From UBA11612 sp964475755 (GTDB lineage: Bacteria > Pseudomonadota > Alphaproteobacteria > Rhodospirillales > Rhodospirillaceae): a DNA stretch of 64,000 nt. Positions 17,590 to 27,025 of this stretch are shown here, piece after piece; position 1 is the first letter of the stretch; each line of letters starts with the position of its first letter. The translations under genes were made by a program, and so were the position numbers. The notes below the pieces were generated by a model. The model was not told where the DNA came from. It saw only the letters and a program-made list of their open reading frames with translations, and did no database searches. The DNA lies in contig CAYYXR010000002.1 in the NCBI GenBank assembly GCA_964475755.1, positions 152,007 through 216,006 of the forward strand, read 5' to 3'.

Positions 17590-19107
17590 ATGGCCCCCAA
17601 GGACTCAACGAGCAAGCAATCTGAGACCGATATTGCTGCGCGCCGCCGCCCGGTAGCCGTCATAGATATCGGTTCAAACTCCGTCCGCTTGGTTGTCTAT
17701 AGTGGTGCGACGCGTACGCCGGTTCCTCTGCATAATGAAAAGGTCATTTGCGCGCTCGGAAAGGGGCTCGAAAAAACCGGGTACCTCAATGCCGAAGGGG
17801 TCAGTATGGCGTTTGAGACCGTCTCCCGTTTTGTCACCTTGGCAAAATCGTTGGGGGCGGAACGGATCGACGCCCTGGGAACGGCTGCGGTGCGTGATGC
17901 TGTTGACGGCGCTGAATTCGCCAAAGCGATTCAGAAACGCTGCGGGGTAAAGGTTCAGGTCCTGAGCGGTAAGCAGGAAGCCCACCGCTCTGCCCTCGGT
18001 GTGCTGTGTGGCATCCCCGATGCGAACGGCATCATTGCCGATCTCGGCGGCGGTAGCCTTGAGCTTGTTCAGGTCGGCAGCGGTTCGATGAGCGAGCACA
18101 CGACCATGCCGCTCGGCCTGCTTCGTCTTGAGGAAGCGTCCGACGGCAACCGGGACAAAGCCATTTCGATTATCAGCAAGGCGCTCGACAAGCTGAAGTG
18201 GATTTCAAAAGACAAAGACAAGACTTTATATGCAGTCGGCGGCGCCTGGCGTTCACTTGCACGCGTGTGCATCGCGCAGATGGATTATCCGCTCCATGTT
18301 CTGGACAATTTTACGCTGGAACGTCAGCAGGCGGTGTCATTGTTCGATGTTATCGCTCGGCTCAGTCCCAAAAGCCTTGAGCAGATCAAGGGCGTTTCAC
18401 GTGCGCGTCTAGCTCATCTGCCTCTTGCCGCTGCGGTGCTGGAGCGGCTGCTGGAGGTCAACAAGCCGCGCGAGTTGGTGTTTTCCATTTACGGCATGCG
18501 GGAAGGGCAGTTTTTCAACGCATTGCCCGAAAGCGTGAAAAAGCTGGATCCGCTCATCAGTCTCGCCGAAGAAATCGCGCTGGGCGCGGGGCGAAATCCT
18601 GTAACGGGCCGCGAAACATTCGAGTGGATGAACCCTCTTTTCAAAGATGAGCCGACGGAGCGCCAGCGCCTGCGCCTTGCTGCATGCCTATTGCGCGACG
18701 TCTGGTGGACCGAACATCCAGATTATAGGGCCGAGCAGGCGTTCCTGCGGGTATTACGCCTGCCGTTCCTGGGTCTTGGGCATGAAGACCGCGCGGGGCT
18801 AGCCCTGGCTATGTACTATAGGTACTCGGGCACGGCCTCAGAGCCCATTGTCGAGCAAGCGCACGCGCTGCTCGATGCCTCCCGAATTCACAGAGTGAAG
18901 ACCGTAGGGCTTGCCATGAGATTGGCCTACGCCTTATCAGCCGGGGGGCCCGGTGTCGTGAGCCAAACCTCGCTCAAAATCGACAATGGACAGCTTGTCC
19001 TTTCCCTGCCGGAGACAGACCCGCTTTTCAAATCGGGCCCCTATCCAAGGCGACTCAAGCGGCTTGCTGATCACCTTGGATTGGCGGACACCATCAGGTG
19101 GGTCTGA
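17590..19107 (+). CDS. ppx: Exopolyphosphatase / guanosine pentaphosphatase family protein
   Basis: 505-residue ASKHA-fold phosphatase that trims polyphosphate ends. Visible motifs: VAVIDIGSNSVRLVVYSG, EVRDA-type segment LGTAAVRDA, catalytic-Glu region GKQEAHRSALGVL, and the nucleotide loop IADLGGGSLELVQV. A C-terminal HD-like helical region follows. It is downstream of ppk on the same strand. Ppx and GppA activities cannot be told apart by eye; the ppk neighbour favours Ppx. Confidence 0.94.
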   Translation: MAPKDSTSKQSETDIAARRRPVAVIDIGSNSVRLVVYSGATRTPVPLHNEKVICALGKGLEKTGYLNAEGVSMAFETVSRFVTLAKSLGAERIDALGTAAVRDAVDGAEFAKAIQKRCGVKVQVLSGKQEAHRSALGVLCGIPDANGIIADLGGGSLELVQVGSGSMSEHTTMPLGLLRLEEASDGNRDKAISIISKALDKLKWISKDKDKTLYAVGGAWRSLARVCIAQMDYPLHVLDNFTLERQQAVSLFDVIARLSPKSLEQIKGVSRARLAHLPLAAAVLERLLEVNKPRELVFSIYGMREGQFFNALPESVKKLDPLISLAEEIALGAGRNPVTGRETFEWMNPLFKDEPTERQRLRLAACLLRDVWWTEHPDYRAEQAFLRVLRLPFLGLGHEDRAGLALAMYYRYSGTASEPIVEQAHALLDASRIHRVKTVGLAMRLAYALSAGGPGVVSQTSLKIDNGQLVLSLPETDPLFKSGPYPRRLKRLADHLGLADTIRWV

Positions 19108-19125
19108 GTCCGGCGGTGTCGCTGG

Positions 19126-19863
19126 TCACATTTCAACAGGCGGCTTGTCCTTGAGTAGGGGGTAGAGCCGCCATTCAAGATAATAATTGGCATCGGGAAA
19201 ACGTCTTGAAAATTCACTCAACGCGACTTTGAGCCCTTCGGCATTTCCCATTTCATATTCCGAAGCGATCCAGAGCAAGATCCACCGCTTGTCCACGTCT
19301 TCGCCGGTGGCTTCCGCCTCCGTGATCGCATTTTGCACGCGCGTGATCGCGGTCTTAAAATCTTTCAGGACATATTGAGCCTGGGCGATCATGACCAGAA
19401 TCTGAATATCTTTTTCGTTCCCGACGAATTCGAAATATCGCTCACAGGCCGCGACCGCGTTTTCGTATTCGTTTCCATTGTAGTAAAGCGCGGCTACGGC
19501 CTTGATTTGATTGGGGACGTCTTTTTCCGGTAATTGTTCGGACGCAATAGCGGCTTCCAAGGCGCGGGCGCCGGCGCCAAATTCTTGCAGGTTGATAAAT
19601 ATCGAAGCCACAAGCGAATTTATGACATAGGTCTCATAGGCCGTCAGGTCCGACCGCTGCGACTGCTCAACGGCTACTCTGAGCGCTTGCTCGAGCTCGC
19701 CACCGACTAGAAGCCCCTTGGTTTGATCAAGCGCCGCGCTCATCTCAGGACTGAGAGACCGCGACGCATCGGCCGCCATTGCGCGCGGGCTGGCGTCAAC
19801 CGACGCCCAGCAAAGCGCAAACACCACGAGAAGGGCCCATACTTTTCCGGTCAAAGTGCGCAT
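19126..19863 (-). CDS. Exported TPR-like protein of unknown function
   Basis: 245 residues. An N-terminal signal peptide (KVWALLVVFALCWASV, likely cleavage near AMAAD) precedes helical repeats of TPR type, for example EFGAGARALEAAI, EYENAVAACERYFEF and DFKTAITRVQNAI. No catalytic motif. The gene follows rnd by 22 bases on the same strand. GGAGG lies immediately against the ATG at 19863, too close to serve it, so translation may begin at the TTG nine bases further in. The probable role is a periplasmic scaffold, by inference. Confidence 0.68.
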   Translation of the reverse strand: MRTLTGKVWALLVVFALCWASVDASPRAMAADASRSLSPEMSAALDQTKGLLVGGELEQALRVAVEQSQRSDLTAYETYVINSLVASIFINLQEFGAGARALEAAIASEQLPEKDVPNQIKAVAALYYNGNEYENAVAACERYFEFVGNEKDIQILVMIAQAQYVLKDFKTAITRVQNAITEAEATGEDVDKRWILLWIASEYEMGNAEGLKVALSEFSRRFPDANYYLEWRLYPLLKDKPPVEM

Positions 19864-19885
19864 CCTCCGTGATGTATACCCGCGT

Positions 19886-21037
19886 CTACCGTTTGAAAAT
19901 CTCAACCTTTTTACCGTCCCGCGATAGACCGATCGCCAGATGGCCGTGCTTTAATTGAAGGGCGTCTTCGCCGAACAGTTCTCGCCGCCATCCGTGCAAT
20001 GCACGCACATCGGCGGTGTCCGATACGGCCATCGCTTCGATATCGTCGCTCGAGGCAATGAGGCGCTGCGCGACATCGTGTGTTTCCGACTTTGTTTTCA
20101 AAAGGAGTTTCAATAGCTCTACGACGGCTTTCGGCGCCTGTTCCTCGCGTCCATTCGAGTCCACTTTGGGGCGATCGGCATCGGGTATTTTAGACCCGCG
20201 CTCAATGGCCTGAAGAACTCCGTCCACATATTTTCCGCTCGCGAGTGATTTTGCGACCCGCGAGCGTTTAATATCGTCGGCGGATTTCGGCATGCTGGCG
20301 GCCAGCTCGAGTAAGGCATCGTCCTTGGCCACGCGTTGGCGCGGCATGTCCACCTCTTGCGCCGTCAGTTCGCGCCACTCGGCCAACTCGCGCAACACGG
20401 CGAGCATTTTTGGCGAGCGCGTGCGGGCGCGAATGCGGCGCCAGGCTTCTCGGGGTTCGACCCTATATGTGGCCGGATCGGCAAGCACCGCATCCTCTTC
20501 GTCCAGCCAGGATTTGCGGCCCGTTCGCTCCAACTTGCTGTTCAGTTTTTCATAGACGGTTCTCAGATAGGTGACGTCGCCAAGCGCGTACTGAATCTGC
20601 TTTTCGGTCAGCGGCCTGCGTGACCAGTCCGTAAAGCGCTGGCTTTTATCGAGCTTGCCGTTTGCCAGCCTTGACACCAGGGTTTCATACCCGACTTGGT
20701 CACCGAAGCCGCAAACCATGGCCGCAATCTGGGTGTCGAAGACGGGCTTGGGGACTGTACCGGTTGCCGTATAGAAGATTTCCAGGTCCTGGCGTCCGGC
20801 ATGAAAGACCTTGAGGACCGAGGGGTTCTGCAAAAGCTCATACAGCGGGCCGAGATCAATGCCCGGGGCGAGCGGGTCAATGCAGCGGGCATCATCCAGT
20901 CCGGAGACCTGGATCAGGCACAGTTTGGCCCAATAGGTGGTCTCCCGCATAAATTCGGTATCCACCGTCACGAACTCAGTGGATTTTAGACCATCGCAAA
21001 ATGACGCCAATGCAGCGGTATCGGTAATCAAGGACAT
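19886..21037 (-). CDS. rnd: Ribonuclease D
   Basis: 3'-5' exoribonuclease that trims tRNA and other small RNAs. 383 residues with the DEDDy exonuclease pattern: VTVDTEF (Asp and Glu), FHAGRQDLEIF (Asp), and YALGDVTYLRTVYEKL (Tyr and Asp), followed by an HRDC domain beginning about residue 210. No Shine-Dalgarno is obvious before its ATG. It shares a divergent promoter region of about 200 bases with aspS. Confidence 0.94.
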   Translation of the reverse strand: MSLITDTAALASFCDGLKSTEFVTVDTEFMRETTYWAKLCLIQVSGLDDARCIDPLAPGIDLGPLYELLQNPSVLKVFHAGRQDLEIFYTATGTVPKPVFDTQIAAMVCGFGDQVGYETLVSRLANGKLDKSQRFTDWSRRPLTEKQIQYALGDVTYLRTVYEKLNSKLERTGRKSWLDEEDAVLADPATYRVEPREAWRRIRARTRSPKMLAVLRELAEWRELTAQEVDMPRQRVAKDDALLELAASMPKSADDIKRSRVAKSLASGKYVDGVLQAIERGSKIPDADRPKVDSNGREEQAPKAVVELLKLLLKTKSETHDVAQRLIASSDDIEAMAVSDTADVRALHGWRRELFGEDALQLKHGHLAIGLSRDGKKVEIFKR

Positions 21038-21239
21038 AGGCCAGTCTTACCGTTTGCCTCCCCAAGGGGCAACTGCGGCGCGTGCCTACGCCATTTTGGC
21101 CAGACCTCCGTTGGAACTTGGTGGAATCGCTCCCGTGAGCCTTGACAAATTGGCGGGTTCGGTGTGGTTTCACGCCGCCCGTGGGCTCGGCCCGCGGTTA
21201 TTTTTGTCCAGCCGCTGCCCCATTTCGCAAGGATTTCCG

Positions 21240-23057
21240 ATGCACCGCTACAGAACCCATACCTGTGACGCCCTCCGTAAGGAGGATGCCGGAAAGCAAG
21301 CGCGCATTTCAGGTTGGGTCCATCGCAAGCGCGACCACGGAAATCTTCTGTTTGTCGATCTGCGTGATCAGTTCGGGGTAACCCAGTGTGTCGCCGACAT
21401 CTCCAGTTCAGTATTCAAAGCCCTGGAAGCGATCCGCCCCGAAAGCGTTGTCTGCGTGACGGGAAAGGTTGTGCTGCGCTCCGCCGACACCATCAACGAG
21501 AAACTTCCGACCGGGCATGTGGAGGTCGTCGTTGAGACGGTGGAAGTGCTCTCTGACGCGGCTGTGCTGCCGATGCAGGTGGCGGGAGACCAGGAGTACT
21601 CCGAGGAAATGCGCCTGACTTACAGGTTCCTCGACCTGCGCCGCGAGAAGATGCGCGAAAATATTCTTCTGCGTTCGAAGGTTATTGCCAGCTTGCGGCG
21701 GCGGATGTGGGACGCGGGATTTATGGAATACCAAACCCCCATCCTCACTGCGTCCTCGCCCGAAGGGGCACGGGACTTCCTTGTCCCGTCGCGGCTGCAC
21801 CCCGGAAAGTTCTACGCCCTTCCGCAGGCGCCGCAGCAGTTCAAGCAGCTGATCATGACGTCCGGGTTCGACCGCTATTTTCAAATCGCCCCGTGTTTCC
21901 GCGATGAAGATAGCCGCGCGGATCGTTCTCCCGGTGAGTTCTATCAGCTCGACTTCGAAATGGCGTTCGCGACGCAGGATGACGTGTTTGAGACCATTGA
22001 ACCTGTTCTCTCAGGTGTATTTGAAGAATTCGGCAACGGCCGCGAGGTCTCGAAGCCGCCGTTTGTCCGTATTCCGTTTGAAGAAGCCATGCTGAAGTAT
22101 GGCAGCGATAAACCCGATCTTCGCAATCCATTGATCCTGACGGACGTCACCGAAGCCTTTAAAGGCTCTAATTTCGGCCTATTCGCCAAGAACATCGAAA
22201 AAGGCTCCATTGTACGCGCCATTCCCGCGCCAAAGTCCGCCGAGCAGCCGCGCAGTTGGTTCGATAAACTCAATGAATGGGCGCGCGCGGAAGGCGCAGG
22301 CGGACTGGGTTATATCCAGTACAAGGATGGTGAAGGCCGTGGGCCGATCGCGAAGAATTTAGATGCGGACAGAGTTGCGGCTATTAAAGATGCCACCGGG
22401 GTTTCAGACGGCGACAGTGTTTTCTTTGTCTGCGACAAGCCCGAAGCGGCCGCGAAATTCTCCGGCCACGTCCGCACCAAAATTTGCGACGAACTTGGAT
22501 TGCTCGATCGGGACAAATTCCTGTTTTGCTGGATCGTGGATTTCCCCATGTACGAGCGGAACGAGGATACCGGACAGATCGAATTCAGCCACAATCCGTT
22601 TTCGATGCCGCAGGGCGACCTGGAAGCGTTGCTGAACGAAGACCCGCTGACAATCAAGGCGTTTCAGTACGATATCGTTTGCAACGGCGTGGAGTTGTCG
22701 TCGGGCGCCATCCGAAACCATCGCCCCGACACCATGTACAAGGCCTTCGAGATTGCCGGGTACAGCAAGGAAGAGGTGGAAGCCCGCTTTGGCGGCATGC
22801 TGAACGCTTTCAAGTATGGGGCACCGCCTCATGGCGGCTCAGCTCCGGGAATCGACCGCATAGTTATGCTGTTGGCCAACGAGCCCAATTTGCGGGAGGT
22901 GATATTGTTTCCGATGAACGGGCGGGCGGAGGATCTGCTCATGCAGGCGCCCAATACCGTTTCGTCACGGCACCTCAAGGAATTGCATATCAAGCTCGAT
23001 CTGCCGAAAGAGGCGGGCCCAAAAACAACAACGCCCGCTGACGGGAGCGGGCGCTGA
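21240..23057 (+). CDS. aspS: Aspartyl-tRNA synthetase
   Basis: 605-residue class II synthetase of bacterial type. The anticodon-binding OB fold opens with RTHTCDALRKEDAGKQARISGWVHRKRDHG. The catalytic domain has motif 2 FQIAPCFRDEDSRADRSPGEFYQLD, class II motif 3 APPHGGSAPGIDRIVMLL, and the GAD insertion domain between them. The ATG at 21240 after AAGGA fits the family start; an in-frame reading 101 codons longer would overlap rnd and is rejected. Whether it also charges tRNA-Asn cannot be told without knowing if GatCAB or AsnRS is present. Confidence 0.96.
   Translation: MHRYRTHTCDALRKEDAGKQARISGWVHRKRDHGNLLFVDLRDQFGVTQCVADISSSVFKALEAIRPESVVCVTGKVVLRSADTINEKLPTGHVEVVVETVEVLSDAAVLPMQVAGDQEYSEEMRLTYRFLDLRREKMRENILLRSKVIASLRRRMWDAGFMEYQTPILTASSPEGARDFLVPSRLHPGKFYALPQAPQQFKQLIMTSGFDRYFQIAPCFRDEDSRADRSPGEFYQLDFEMAFATQDDVFETIEPVLSGVFEEFGNGREVSKPPFVRIPFEEAMLKYGSDKPDLRNPLILTDVTEAFKGSNFGLFAKNIEKGSIVRAIPAPKSAEQPRSWFDKLNEWARAEGAGGLGYIQYKDGEGRGPIAKNLDADRVAAIKDATGVSDGDSVFFVCDKPEAAAKFSGHVRTKICDELGLLDRDKFLFCWIVDFPMYERNEDTGQIEFSHNPFSMPQGDLEALLNEDPLTIKAFQYDIVCNGVELSSGAIRNHRPDTMYKAFEIAGYSKEEVEARFGGMLNAFKYGAPPHGGSAPGIDRIVMLLANEPNLREVILFPMNGRAEDLLMQAPNTVSSRHLKELHIKLDLPKEAGPKTTTPADGSGR
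23032..23053 (+). terminator. Hairpin overlapping the last codons of aspS
   Basis: The 8-bp stem CGCCCGCT/AGCGGGCG with a 6-base loop lies inside the final codons of aspS and ends two bases before its stop. The bases after it (CTGAGAGTTTAG) are only partly T-rich, so terminator strength is uncertain. The convergent gene ends about 30 bases further on. Confidence 0.5.
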
Positions 23058-23085
23058 GAGTTTAGATCGCCTGACGGGCGCTATT

Positions 23086-23809
23086 TTACCGGGTTTTAAT
23101 ACCCAGTTTGCTTTTCCGTTCCTGTTTGATCTTGTACATGGCGGCATCGGCGGCTTCCAGAAGCTCACCGACCTCGGCCTTTGACGCGTACATATGCACG
23201 CCGCAACTTGCTTTGATCTTAATTTGTTTGCCGTCCCAAGAGGCGTAAGCGTTGTTGATCTTACGGTCCAGTTCTTCGGCGCGGCGCACGCCGTTGCGCT
23301 TGTTTGAGCGCGGCAGGAGGATGGCAAATTCATCTCCGCCAAGGCGCGCCACGTAGTCGGTATCACGAACATGGCCTTGCAATAGGTTGGCGACCGTCTT
23401 CAGTACTTCATCGCCGGCCGCGTGGCCATACGTGTCGTTGATCGGCTTGAATTCGTCCAGGTCCACAAAAAATCAGAACGCCGCCTACGCCATGGCGCCG
23501 TGCAACGGAAAGTTCGTGCTGCAGAATAACTTCGAAGCCGCGGCGATTTTGAACCTTGGTCAGTGCATCGGTCGTTGCCAGATTCTCGAGCTCGGCAATT
23601 CGGTCGTCTTGCGCTTTCAGGTGGCTGGAAATTTCTTCAACCAGCGCATGAGCGAGTTGCGCAATCTGCACAATTGTTTTGGAACCGTCCGGAGTAGGCG
23701 CGGGCTTTACCTGCTCAGTGTACTGAACAAGCTGGGTCAGTTTCGTGACGATAGACTCGTGCTCAACCTCTGGCGCCTCGTCGCGGCGGGGCTCGGGAAG
23801 ACCCGCCAT
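23086..23809 (-). pseudogene. GGDEF diguanylate cyclase, frameshifted at an A6/T6 run
   Basis: The first frame, from an ATG at 23809 after AGGAGA, encodes a soluble N-terminal helical region and the start of a GGDEF domain (ATTDALTKVQNRRGFE). The second frame continues with FVDLDEFKPINDTYGHAAGD, ARLGGDEFAILLPRS and ASCGVHMY. The junction is a run of six T on the coding strand (23472-23467); removing one T joins the two halves exactly as VLIFVDLDEFKPIND. The active-site GGDEF and an RDTD inhibitory site five residues upstream are intact, so the true protein of about 240 residues should make and sense c-di-GMP. No membrane segment is seen. Confidence 0.85.
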
Positions 23810-24302
23810 ACTTTGTTCTCCTATCCCCTATGGGGCGGCATTCTGTTGAGCACATCATCTGCGGTCAACAGTTTACAGTTGGTCGCCGGCATAAGGTTTC
23901 AACTTAAAATAAAATTGCGCGCTTTAGGCGAGCATTGGAGTTTCTACCGCAAGACCTCCAAGTGAGGGAGCAAACGGCGAATTTATTATAATATATTGAT
24001 AATATTAAATAACAGCAGATGTAATAAAACCGGTATGCCAGCCGAGAACGGTTTTTACGGAAACGTTGTAAATGACCACAGCCTCGATTTGCGCGCGTGA
24101 CGGGCAAAATTCACGCTAAAACGGCAAAACGATATAAGTTTCTAGTCAAAACCAAAAAGGGCGACTCCGCGCGCGGGGCCCCACCTTAGAAAATGGGCTT
24201 TTGCCGCTGCCGGGATGAATAGTTCCTCTTGTCCAAAGCGGCGGAAGCCGCAATTTTGGCGTTTGAATGTGGTATCTCGACCAAACCCATGGACCTTTCA
24301 AA
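23810..24302. other. Intergenic stretch, no gene found
   Basis: About 490 bases between the GGDEF gene and the first EipB gene, which diverge from it. It holds a notably AT-rich patch (about 23978-24020) that could contain promoters for either side. No credible short reading frame with a ribosome site, tRNA-like fold or strong hairpin was found. Confidence 0.5.
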
Positions 24303-25145
24303 GTGATCAAGAACTCATTGAGACCAGCCCTCTGCTTTTGCTTTGCCGGGATGTTCAGCGCGGCTGACTTTGCGAGCGCGATGGCGGCGTCTGTTCTGAT
24401 ACCGCATCGCGCCGTTTATGAAGTCTCGCTCAAACGTGTTTCGGAGATGGATGGTGTGCGCGGGGCTCATGGCACCATGGCGTTCTCCATTTCCGATCAT
24501 TGCGACGGTTATACGCTGGAACAAACCACGGCATTGGACATGGCGTTTGCCAGCGGCGTATTTAACGACATCGAACAACGCTACGCTTCATGGGAATCCA
24601 AGGATGGGCGAAGTTCCACGTTCCGAATGGAATTTGTTGAGAACGGCAAACTCGGCCGCTCCCATCGCGGCCGGATAGAATTGGAAGAAGATGGATCCGG
24701 AGAGATTTCGATAGAGTCCGACGGCACGGCGAAGTTCGAATTGCCGGCTGGGACGATGCTATCAACGACGCATATGATCGCGCTTTTGGAAAAAGCGGAA
24801 GAGGGTAGCCACTTTTTAAGCGCGCCGGTCATCGACGGTTCTTTTGACGACGGCGCTTATCGGGTTTCAGCCGTGATCGGCAATAAACTTCCAGAGACGG
24901 AGGCGCTCTCCAAGCAGGACAATGTTCACGATGTGGCCCGCGGGCCCTATTGGCCGGTGAGCACGGCCTACTTTCAATATGGTTCTGAGGAAGAAGAGGT
25001 TCCCCTTCGCGAAGTGTCTTTTGGGCTTGCAGCCGGAGGAATCGTGCAGTCCATGACCCAGGAATTTGTGGAGTATAGTTTGGGGTATGAGTTGGTGTAC
25101 GCTGAACCTCTGGAATTTGCGGAATGTCCAGGAGACAGCCGCTAG
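24303..25145 (+). CDS. eipB: EipB/DUF1849 envelope-integrity protein, first copy
   Basis: Periplasmic protein with the DUF1849 pattern: PHRAVYEVSLKR, CDGYTLEQTT, the WES segment, FRMEFVENGKL, LPAGTMLSTTHMIALLEKAE, APVIDGSFDDG, WPVSTAYF and a C-terminal EFAECPGD cysteine. The two conserved cysteines (CDGY and ECPG) form the intramolecular disulfide known in Brucella EipB. A GTG at 24303 gives a compact signal peptide (IKNSLRPALCFCFAGMF); an ATG at 24267 adds twelve residues and is also possible. A second, diverged copy follows 27 bases later. Confidence 0.85.
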   Translation: MIKNSLRPALCFCFAGMFSAADFASAMAASVLIPHRAVYEVSLKRVSEMDGVRGAHGTMAFSISDHCDGYTLEQTTALDMAFASGVFNDIEQRYASWESKDGRSSTFRMEFVENGKLGRSHRGRIELEEDGSGEISIESDGTAKFELPAGTMLSTTHMIALLEKAEEGSHFLSAPVIDGSFDDGAYRVSAVIGNKLPETEALSKQDNVHDVARGPYWPVSTAYFQYGSEEEEVPLREVSFGLAAGGIVQSMTQEFVEYSLGYELVYAEPLEFAECPGDSR

Positions 25146-25172
25146 CTGCATCATAAATCGACAAAAGGTGTA

Positions 25173-26024
25173 TTGTTGCGTCGTTCTCCATCCATTGCGG
25201 TATTACTGTTGGCTGCTGCGCAGATGGCTACCCTCGGTGCGCGGGCAACCGAGCTTCAATCTTACGAAGCGTCATATGAAATTCGCCTCAAGCATGCGAG
25301 TGAAGGCGAAGGGCCGCGTGCTGTTGTCGGCGTAATGGACTCCTCACTGCAGGAAACGTGCGACGGCTGGGCGACGAAGAAGCGAACGGTTGTTGATCTG
25401 GCATTTCGCGACAGTTCCAACTTCACAAACGAAAGGTTCTTTGAATCTTGGGAATCGAAGGTGGGCGGCACCTATTCGTTCAGCGTCCGCACCTTCAAGA
25501 ACGGCGAAGCAGTCGAAGCGTTTCGGGGTGCCGCGGAATTCGGCCGGAACAAAGGCAAGGCCGTATACGAAGCGATACCCGAGGGCAATGAGCCACAGGG
25601 GAAACCTTACATTATTGAATTGCCGGAAGGCACGATGTTGCCGGTTGCGCACATGAGTGCGCTTCTAGACCACGCAGAGTCCGGACAATCAATTTTCCGG
25701 CGCGTCCTGTTGAACGGGGCATTATCCGAAGGCCCGCGTGTCCATTCTGTCGCTATTGGGAAAAAAGAACTATCCGGAGCAAAACCAGATTACCCAATTG
25801 AGTCGACGGCATCGGATATTGAACGGCTGCTGTCCGCACCATCGTGGCAAGTAAGCGCGGCGCAATACAGCATGTTGCACGAGCGTGAGGTTCCGAATTC
25901 AGAACTATTTTTTCGCCTGCATAGAAGCGGGGTTACCGAATACTTCGAGCAGACGTTTGAAGATTTTAGAATTTCCGGGCGCTTGACGTACTTAAGACGC
26001 CTCGATCCGCCGCAGTGCAATTAA
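25173..26024 (+). CDS. EipB/DUF1849 envelope-integrity protein, second copy
   Basis: 283 residues with signal peptide LRRSPSIAVLLLAAAQ and the same domain as the upstream gene: SYEASYEIRLKHA, ETCDGWATKKRTV, FFESWESK, FSVRTFKNGE, LPEGTMLPVAHMSALLDHAESG and a terminal DPPQCN cysteine. It begins with tandem TTG codons after AAAGGTG. Identity to the first copy is clearly partial, so the duplication is old. The two are probably cotranscribed. Whether both fold the same way or have divided roles is not visible. Confidence 0.85.
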   Translation: MLRRSPSIAVLLLAAAQMATLGARATELQSYEASYEIRLKHASEGEGPRAVVGVMDSSLQETCDGWATKKRTVVDLAFRDSSNFTNERFFESWESKVGGTYSFSVRTFKNGEAVEAFRGAAEFGRNKGKAVYEAIPEGNEPQGKPYIIELPEGTMLPVAHMSALLDHAESGQSIFRRVLLNGALSEGPRVHSVAIGKKELSGAKPDYPIESTASDIERLLSAPSWQVSAAQYSMLHEREVPNSELFFRLHRSGVTEYFEQTFEDFRISGRLTYLRRLDPPQCN

Positions 26025-26034
26025 GTCACTTAAT

Positions 26035-26979
26035 TTAAGGCCAAAGCCACGCGGCACCGCGCGCTCCACTTTCGGGACCGTACTTGGCGGGCGCTATGCG
26101 TGTTGCGACGGTATCGGAAAAAACGTACTTGGGCCAAAGGGCAGGGACGTCTTCGTAAAGCCCCTTAAGTTTCGATAGCCCGCCGCCCACGACAATAATC
26201 TCGGGATCGAAGATGTTGATGACGCCGGCAGTGGCCCGGGCAAACCGGTCCATGTATTTTTGCATTAGTGTTTGTGCGACCTTCTCGCCGTTTGCCGCAT
26301 GCTGTTCGATCTCGGTGGCGTTCAGCTGCGCCTCTACCATTGCAGCATATTCTCGGCTGACCGCAGGGCCGGAGAGAAACGTCTCGATGCAGCCGCGCAA
26401 GCCGCAGTAGCAAGCGTCTCCGGGCCGCTCTGTATCCTCCGGCCAGGGGAGGGGGTTGTGTCCCCATTCGCCCGCGATCGCATTCGGTCCCTGAACAACG
26501 CGCTTACCCACAACCAAACCGCCGCCCACGCCTGTTCCGATAATGATTCCGAAGACGCTGCCCGCATCTGCGCCCGCGCCGTCAACGGACTCGGACAGCA
26601 CAAAGCAGTCTGCGTCGTTGGCCAATCGAACTTTTCGGTTCATTGCGGACGCAAGGTCACGGTCGAGGGGATGTCCAATCAGGCAGGTGGAATTAGCGTT
26701 TTTGACGAGGCCGGTGGCCGGGGAAATTGTCCCGGGGATACCAACGCCGACGGGCGCGTCACCGGTATCACTGCCCTGAACCAGTTCGGCAATGGCACGC
26801 ACCGTTGCCGCGTAATCACCTTGGGGTGTGGGGACGCGCCGGCGCATTCGTTCTTGTCCTGAGCGTTCAAGAACGAGGATTTCGATCTTAGTGCCGCCGA
26901 GATCGATCCCGACACGTACATCGCTTTGCGGAATTACATTCGGATTGACGCCCATTGGACCGATATGTGCCCTGATCAT
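26035..26979 (-). CDS. ROK-family sugar kinase (fructokinase-like)
   Basis: 314 residues. ATP-binding VRVGIDLGGTKIEILVL at the N-terminus, sugar-binding LANDADCFVLSES, phosphate-2 loop IIGTGVGGGLVVG, and a zinc site HNPLPWPED...CYCGLRGCIETF holding His and three Cys. This combination is typical of Mak-type fructokinase and related N-acetyl-hexosamine kinases; the exact sugar is not fixed by sequence. It stands alone, ending 10 bases from the convergent EipB gene. Confidence 0.88.
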   Translation of the reverse strand: MIRAHIGPMGVNPNVIPQSDVRVGIDLGGTKIEILVLERSGQERMRRRVPTPQGDYAATVRAIAELVQGSDTGDAPVGVGIPGTISPATGLVKNANSTCLIGHPLDRDLASAMNRKVRLANDADCFVLSESVDGAGADAGSVFGIIIGTGVGGGLVVGKRVVQGPNAIAGEWGHNPLPWPEDTERPGDACYCGLRGCIETFLSGPAVSREYAAMVEAQLNATEIEQHAANGEKVAQTLMQKYMDRFARATAGVINIFDPEIIVVGGGLSKLKGLYEDVPALWPKYVFSDTVATRIAPAKYGPESGARGAAWLWP

Positions 26980-27025
26980 TCACCAACGTCTGGACAATAT
27001 ATACGAACTATGACACCCAACGGCC

